From: Cladopsammia gracilis
Taxonomy: Eukaryota > Cnidaria > Anthozoa > Scleractinia > Dendrophylliidae
NCBI GenBank assembly: GCA_022457155.1
Contig: JAJGOT010000211.1
Coordinates: 65,001 to 129,000 of the forward strand
DNA length: 64,000 bases
Direction of reading: 5' to 3'
How positions within the stretch are numbered: position 1 is the first letter of the stretch; each line of letters starts with the position of its first letter. Below are positions 58,229 through 64,000 of this stretch, piece after piece. A program made the position numbers and the translations under genes. The notes below the pieces were generated by a model. The model searched no databases. It was not told the DNA's origin and saw only the letters and a program-made list of their open reading frames with translations.

Positions 58229-61200
58229 ATGAATTTTCTCAAGCCCGGTGACTTTAGTTTTCAACAGCATTGCTTGGAAACATATGGCTCAATCGAAAAT
58301 TTAATCGACAAAGCTAAGAATGGCGAAATTATCGCCCAAGCAGACCTGGGGGTGGCTTACTCCGAAGGTCTTGGCGATCTTCTGCCAAAGGACAACGACA
58401 AGGCTATTGGATGGCTAACCACTGCTGTAGAAAGGGGTTATGAATTTCCTTCCATCCTTGGAAAACTTGGCGAATTGCTAGATCGGAAAGGAACACCACT
58501 GCACCAGCGAAAAGCGTATGGGATGTACCACAGGGCAGCAAACCTGGGAGATACAACTTCACAAATGAATCTGGCAGAAATGTATCGATGTGGCGTTGAT
58601 GGAGTCGTGAACGAAGACCTAAATGAAGCTTTTAAATGGTTGAAAAGAGCCGCTGGTGAAGATTTGAGTGATCATGGGAGAGACTTGGGAGCATTAACTG
58701 GACTGTTGGTGGGAACGATGAAAAAAGTGGAAAACGCCGTCGTCGGTTCAAGACACAGGGCTTTGATGCTTTTGTACACGTTCTACCTTAAAGGGGATTG
58801 TCCAGAACGCCGACCACAACCAACCAAAGCTGTTTATTATTTGACCCGGGCGGCCGAACTGGGTGATACTGAGGCGCAGCTGGAGTTAGGGCAAATATAT
58901 CTGACTGGAAATTATGAGCAAGTCAAAGATATTGTAAAGGCAAGAAGATGGCTGCAGAAAGCCTCTGCTCAAGGAGTTATGAAGGCAAAACAGGTATATT
59001 CCAGTAAACATTTATATATTTTTTTCTTTCCTTCCCATTACAACACGGGGTATCCAATCGATAAAATCGATAATCGATGACAATCGATATCAATTAATTG
59101 ATTGACATTGATAATCGATAACCTATCGATGGAGAAGATTTGTGTGACCTTATTGATTGTCATCGTTTATTAGCGTAATTGATATCGATTGGTATCGATT
59201 GGTTGCAGTGTTATTTCCCGTTTCAGAGTCTACAAGTTGACGAAAATAAGCACTTGGTATCATACATTTATTGTAAAAGACTGTGCATGTAGTGATTGTT
59301 AACACATTTTATATTTTTGTATCCGTGGGATCATATTCATCCCTGGGTATACATCAGCTTTCTAGTTTTACTTACATGTATATATTTGTGTGTGGTGGCC
59401 AGAGAAGATCCACAAGCTCCGATTGAAGGTGACCAAGTTGGCCATGATCGTTCACAACTTTAAACGCGTTTCCGCATTCCCCCTTCTTCTTACAAGCAGT
59501 AAAAAGCTCGCCAATGTTCACTGAAAAATGACAGTGGTGATATCCTTTGATGACACATGTTACGGAGAGTTGAACTTCTTTTTTGCCTGACCCAGACATC
59601 GGTTTATGCCCGCCGGTTTATGGCAGATTACGGGTGACTAGCAAATCGAGCGTGTGTAACAGGAAATCCAATCGCAAAGATCCAATCAATAGCAATCGAT
59701 GAACGATTTTTGTGTGACTATTGATTGATCATCGATTGATCGATACCAATCGATATCAATTAGCTAATTTTATCGATTGATATCAATTTATCGATTGCTT
59801 TTCCAACCATCGATTGCCATCGATTGGATACCCCGGGATTACAAATAAACAAATTATTTGTAATGGGAAGGAGAGAGTATGGGAAGTCTAGGCCTAGCTT
59901 CAGGTGCTATGATTTCTGGGAGATTCTGGGATCATCTGGGGCACAAAAACATGAGGATAGGTCAGATGAAATGCCTGGAAACTCAAGTTGATGTGTTTTG
60001 GGCTGCAACAACAGCTTCCAAAACACAGCTGGCTAGATATTATAATCAACTGTGTTGCAGTGCAAAATATTCCAGTAAATGAAACTGTTGTCACTTGCAC
60101 CAAAACCTCTTAATGATACAATATTTGTGCTGATAGAAGCTTTGACACTAAAATTACTACAGGTAAAAGTAAATATCCTCTGCGGTTTGACCACCCGTAA
60201 AAAAGGACCACCATGGCTTTGAAGTTGGTGGTCACTTACAGAAGGTTCAACTGTATTAAACTTGAGTCATTCTAAAACTGGGCATAATCGTTACAGTGTG
60301 GTTACCAATTACATGTGACCCACCGCCTTCAAACAGTCAGATAAAGTTGAGTTTTAGTGGACGTCAATCAAAGAAAAGCCGTTAAAATTATTTTAGACTG
60401 ACAGGATTTCAAGCAAACAGAGCTAAAAATCGACAATTTGACCCACTGAGAGAAGGTAAAACTTAATCAAACTCCATTTCCAAGCCAGTTTAAACAAAAA
60501 TAAAAGCTGCTGCTTGTAGAAACCATATTTTTAGAATAAAACTTTTAAATTTCACTGCACATGAGAATTTAAATGTACAACTCAGTGATGCATGATGAAT
60601 AGTAGGCGGATCACCACTCATGAAGCCACGGCTGCGTGAAGCACCAGTTTTTATCATGTTGAATGAAATCTTCTCTTCAGAACTGTAATTGACTTTGAAC
60701 TTTGTTGTTTTAAAATGGTTACTATTTCTTTTTGGTAAAATTGTTCAGAATCCAATCAAAATTTAAAAAACAGTGTTAATGGCTTTTCTTTGATTGATGT
60801 CCACCAAATTCAAGTTTGATCTTCGGGGAAGAAAGTGATAGGTCCGGTGTTAATGGTTTCCACTGTAATGACTGACAGTTGAAATTGAATAGGTGGGATG
60901 TTGTACATGTACACTGTATGATAAATTTTTTAAAGTATAGCATAGCGAACACTCAGTGTACAAGAGGCTCCAAGCAGCCTATACTCATGCGCATGCGTAA
61001 GAAAGTTTTATGATATATTTTAAACATGATAAGAAGATGTCCGACATGGAGAAAAGTTACTTCTTTCATTCAGTTATCGCTCCTGCAAACCACGTTGTTT
61101 GCTATTGAATGTTTTGGAAATGAAGGCTGTACCACAATGAAGCCAATGTTTCTTCTTAGTCTTATATATACCAAACGTGAACAAAGTAATGTACATGTAT

Positions 61201-64000
61201 GTAGGGTTGTAGGAGATGCTGTCGTGAGACTTAAGTAATGCTGTTTTACCGGAAGTAAGAGTAGCCGGAAGTTGCTAAACAGGAAGTGTAAATGGCAAAG
61301 CTATGAACCGGAAGTACACAATTTAAAATATGCGTGCATAAATTTGCATGCAAAATCGTGACACAAAAAATAAAAATAATAATAATAAAAATAATAATAA
61401 CAAGAAAAACGGAGCCGAAACCTTACCTAATGTTGCTTCGCGCATGAGTAAAAAACCTATCAATTGTGAGTATTGAAAATGTGGGATGTTGACACAACTG
61501 AGTGTGTTTTGGGGTGTGCAGCTCTAACAGTTTGGTACAGGCAGTAGTTCCAGGCAGTTTCCCCACCCAAAAATGATCTCACAATCCCTTGTTCATGTCC
61601 AGACTTGCCGTAGTGTATAGACCCTAGCTTGACATCCATACCATTCACAACTTTGCCCATGACTCATCATCATCATTTAACCAAAAACAAGACTCACTAT
61701 ACCCTGGATCCAGAGGTCCGTTCTCTGAATATCATGAGTGAAATTAACCGCATAAATGGTTAGAAGAAGCTCGCGAGTCGCGGCTTCGCCGCTCAAACTC
61801 GCCGTTTTCACTAAAAAATAAAAACCTCTGGCACCCAGGGTAGACTCACTACCACATGAATGGATAGAAAAAAGGGCCAACTGCCTCTTAAGGTGGCTGA
61901 ACACAGTTTGCATGCACTCTTCAATTTCAGCTGCTTACGTGAGTCAGTGCGCGCAAAGTTTTGAGAAAAACAAACGTGGCGCCTATTCAGCAATCATTTT
62001 ATTTTGCTCAGCGTGGATTGCGAAAGTGTTGTTTTTCGTCTTAAAATCAAACAATTTTTTGTTTGTAAAAAAGTTTGTTGAATCAATAGATAATATATAG
62101 AACCATTGAAGAAATTCACTGCCTTTTTGGTCGTTTTTGTTTTTGGATTGAGAACCCAGTCAAATGCAACACATGCGCAGTTGACCAAAAAATTGTGACT
62201 GGATGTTTTAGTGACTTTCCTCGGAAACGTGCTGATTTCTACGGAACCTGCACTCATTAGAATTTCACAAAATTTGGCACAATAATAGTTCCGAGTATGC
62301 CGAATTCATCTGCCACCAAACATTTGAAATTTAACAGAGGAGATTTTAACAAAACACAAACATATTAAACAACAAATTACGGAAGATCCCTATGTCAAAA
62401 TTACATGAGACTAGTGTTATTATGTGAATATTTTTACGAGTTTACTAGAGTCAAATGATGGACAAAATCTAATGACTAGATTTTCTGAAAATGAATGAAA
62501 CCAAATATTGCAGGCGGATTTACAATCCACCTTGTTGCCGTGGTAACACCCTAAAAGCTCAACAAAAATATCAAAACATAAAGCTTGTTGCTTAATCTTA
62601 TGCATCGCCAATTTTGGGCGCCCAGACGTTAGTGGTTTTAAAAATGACATTGAATGATGCATAGGTACATTGAAACTGTGTTCAGCCACCTTAAATATGA
62701 CAAATCCTGCCTACACCACTGAGTCTTGTTGTTCCTTTTAAAATTATTTTGCCTTCCATTTCAGTAAGATATGGGGTACATGTATTAATTCTAGAGTGTT
62801 TATTGCAAAATAAAAATGGATGAGTTATAACCAGGATTTAGAAAATTTAGAAAATGACATACCGGTACTAAATAAAACTTCGATGTGCCTTCAAATATTA
62901 TCCTTGGGTTCATTCTGGAAGTACATGGTCACAGGTACTAATCATGATCAGGGTTTTGCAATTCCATAAGTACATGTTCCTTTTTTCTTTTCTTTTCCAG
63001 CTTCTTGATGAATGCAAACAAATTGCTGATACACAGCATGATATATCAGAAGTCAGTGAGGAGGCTTTTGTTCAATCTTTTGGCATTGTGGATGAGAAAC
63101 AGAGGCAGAGATCAGAGGCAAATCTACACCCACTTGTAATTACTCAGCCTGTTGCTTTTTCAGAAGAAATGCTCAGTGAGTTTGACTCATTTCCAACAGC
63201 AAGAATGTACCTTCAGGCTTTTAAACTTGTTAAAGAAGGCTTTAAAATTCTTTTCAAGAGTAACTTCAAGGATGGAAGAGCAATTACTCTAATAGCTCAT
63301 GGGTTCTTGACAGAAAATTCTATATTACAAGCATTTCCAATTAAGCATTCATGGTTACCTCAGATCTTTCAACTTTGTGAGAAAAACTTGCAAAAGAACC
63401 CTTGTTTTTTTGAGGGCCTAGTTATATCTTTTGCTTTGCATCGTCTTGAAAGAAACATTTCTGTTGAAAGCTCCAAAGTTGACCTTAAAAAAGTCATGTG
63501 CATGAAAAACTTGATTTATTTAATCAAAGAAGCTGAACCTAATGGACTTTGTCCTGAAGATCCCTTTTTGTTTGATAAAAACTACAGCAGCTGGCTTCAT
63601 GTTTTGTATTGGCACATGGCATCAATCTTTGTTGTTGCAGAAGCTTATGAAAAGGCAGCTGAAGCTTTTGAGAATTCCCTTAAATCTTGCCCATCTCAAG
63701 TTGACTCTAAAAGGGGGCTTGGTTATTGCTTACTGAGACTATATGGTTCTAAATTGTGCTTGGAAAGAGAGGCATGTAGCCAAGGCATATCCATCGAATT
63801 GCTGTCTGATAAACAAAAAGCAAGTGATAGAGACATCTCAAAATATGCATCTTGGACCACCAAAGAACTGGGAGAAAGAGCAGAGAAGATATTGAAAGAG
63901 TATCTGGCTGAGGCCCCACCTTGCTCGAAAACATACCCAAATGTTTTTTATTATCTTGCACACATTGCTTTTCTCAAGACCGACATGAAGGAGTTCAGAA
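58229..64000 (+). CDS. Sel1/TPR-MYND protein, copy B (3' end beyond window)
   Basis: Exon 1 is 58229-58993 (MNFLKPGDFSFQQ ... MKAKQ, 255 codons), ending CAG|GTATAT in phase 0. Exon 2 starts at 63001 after TTTTCCAG and is open to the window end (LLDECKQIADTQHDISEVSE ... FLKTDMKEF). Both align with copy A along their whole length, with roughly one residue in ten changed by eye. One codon is missing near GSRHRAL. An in-frame ATG at 58115 would add 38 residues, but these are not conserved in copy A, so the start at 58229 is preferred. The MYND exon is not reached. The absence of stops over about 1.76 kb of coding sequence suggests a functional gene. Confidence 0.8.
59046..59831 (-). mobile_element. 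hAT-like element rich in ATCGAT, with a 75-codon frame
   Basis: CACGGGGTATCCAATCGAT on the left faces ATCGATTGGATACCCCG on the right. The flanks cattacaa and attacaaa share attacaa. Many ATCGAT words fill both ends. The minus-strand frame 59599-59372 starts MSGSGKKEVQLSVTC and has GYHHCHFSVNIGELFTAC and LGHLQSELVDLLWP. This loosely resembles a HIRAN-type domain (inference). It lies in intron 1 of Sel1-MYND copy B and is absent from copy A. Confidence 0.65.
60961..61449 (+). repeat. Family A interspersed repeat, copy 3
   Basis: Begins acaagaggctccaagcagcc and ends near tgcttcgcgcatgagt, with the same inner blocks as 45410-45870 and inverted relative to 6598-7093. An aataat-rich expansion at 61375-61400 is private to this copy. 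It is intronic in Sel1-MYND copy B. Confidence 0.75.
61892..62690. mobile_element. TTAA-flanked MITE 3
   Basis: GGTGGCTGAACACAGTTT on the left and AAACTGTGTTCAGCCACC on the right are exact inverses, between TTAA at 61888-61891 and 62691-62694. It is 799 bp long and no transposase is seen. It is in intron 1 of Sel1-MYND copy B and has no counterpart in copy A. Confidence 0.9.

Overview
The window is nuclear DNA from an animal, and a cnidarian is the best fit, probably an anthozoan such as a stony coral. Genes are split by long AT-rich introns with GT..AG boundaries. The space between them is packed with short inverted-repeat elements, tRNA-headed SINEs and worn LINE fragments. One gene joins a glycosyltransferase domain to an NB-ARC ATPase, a combination I associate with coral innate-immunity gene repertoires. 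The species is inferred, not proven.

Layout. (1) 0.3-7.3 kb: two small head-to-head genes share a promoter of about 470 bp (minus 2275 to 679; plus from 2744). (2) 3.4-14.5 kb: repeats, including a three-level nested insertion, SINEs, a LINE fragment and an eight-copy 106-bp tandem array. (3) 14.5-27 kb, minus strand: a six-exon C2H2 zinc-finger gene of 898 residues. It has two nearly identical six-finger arrays, and every intron is in phase 2. (4) 27.7-35.9 kb, plus strand: a three-exon gene for a 687-residue Sel1/TPR-MYND protein, head-to-head with the zinc-finger gene. (5) 36-39.8 kb: no gene seen. (6) 39.8-54.7 kb, minus strand: a large gene whose exons join in frame to give glycosyltransferase (GT4 type), NB-ARC, TPR, right-handed beta-helix and MYND domains, about 1773 residues. 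Its introns hold LINE and Ty3/gypsy remnants and several MITEs. (7) 56.4-64 kb: a second copy of the promoter and Sel1-MYND block. It carries an orphan copy of the zinc-finger gene's first exon. The second Sel1-MYND gene is open to the end of the window.

How it may work together. The GT/NB-ARC/beta-helix/MYND protein looks like a signal-transducing STAND ATPase with carbohydrate-related and zinc-finger ends. Two Sel1-TPR proteins ending in the same kind of MYND finger flank it. A shared recruitment role for MYND is an inference. The duplicated bidirectional promoter now lies upstream of both the NB-ARC gene and the second Sel1-MYND gene, so both could have inherited regulation from the zinc-finger/Sel1 pair.

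All gene models were built by hand from open frames, splice signals and phase. No alignment or database search was possible.
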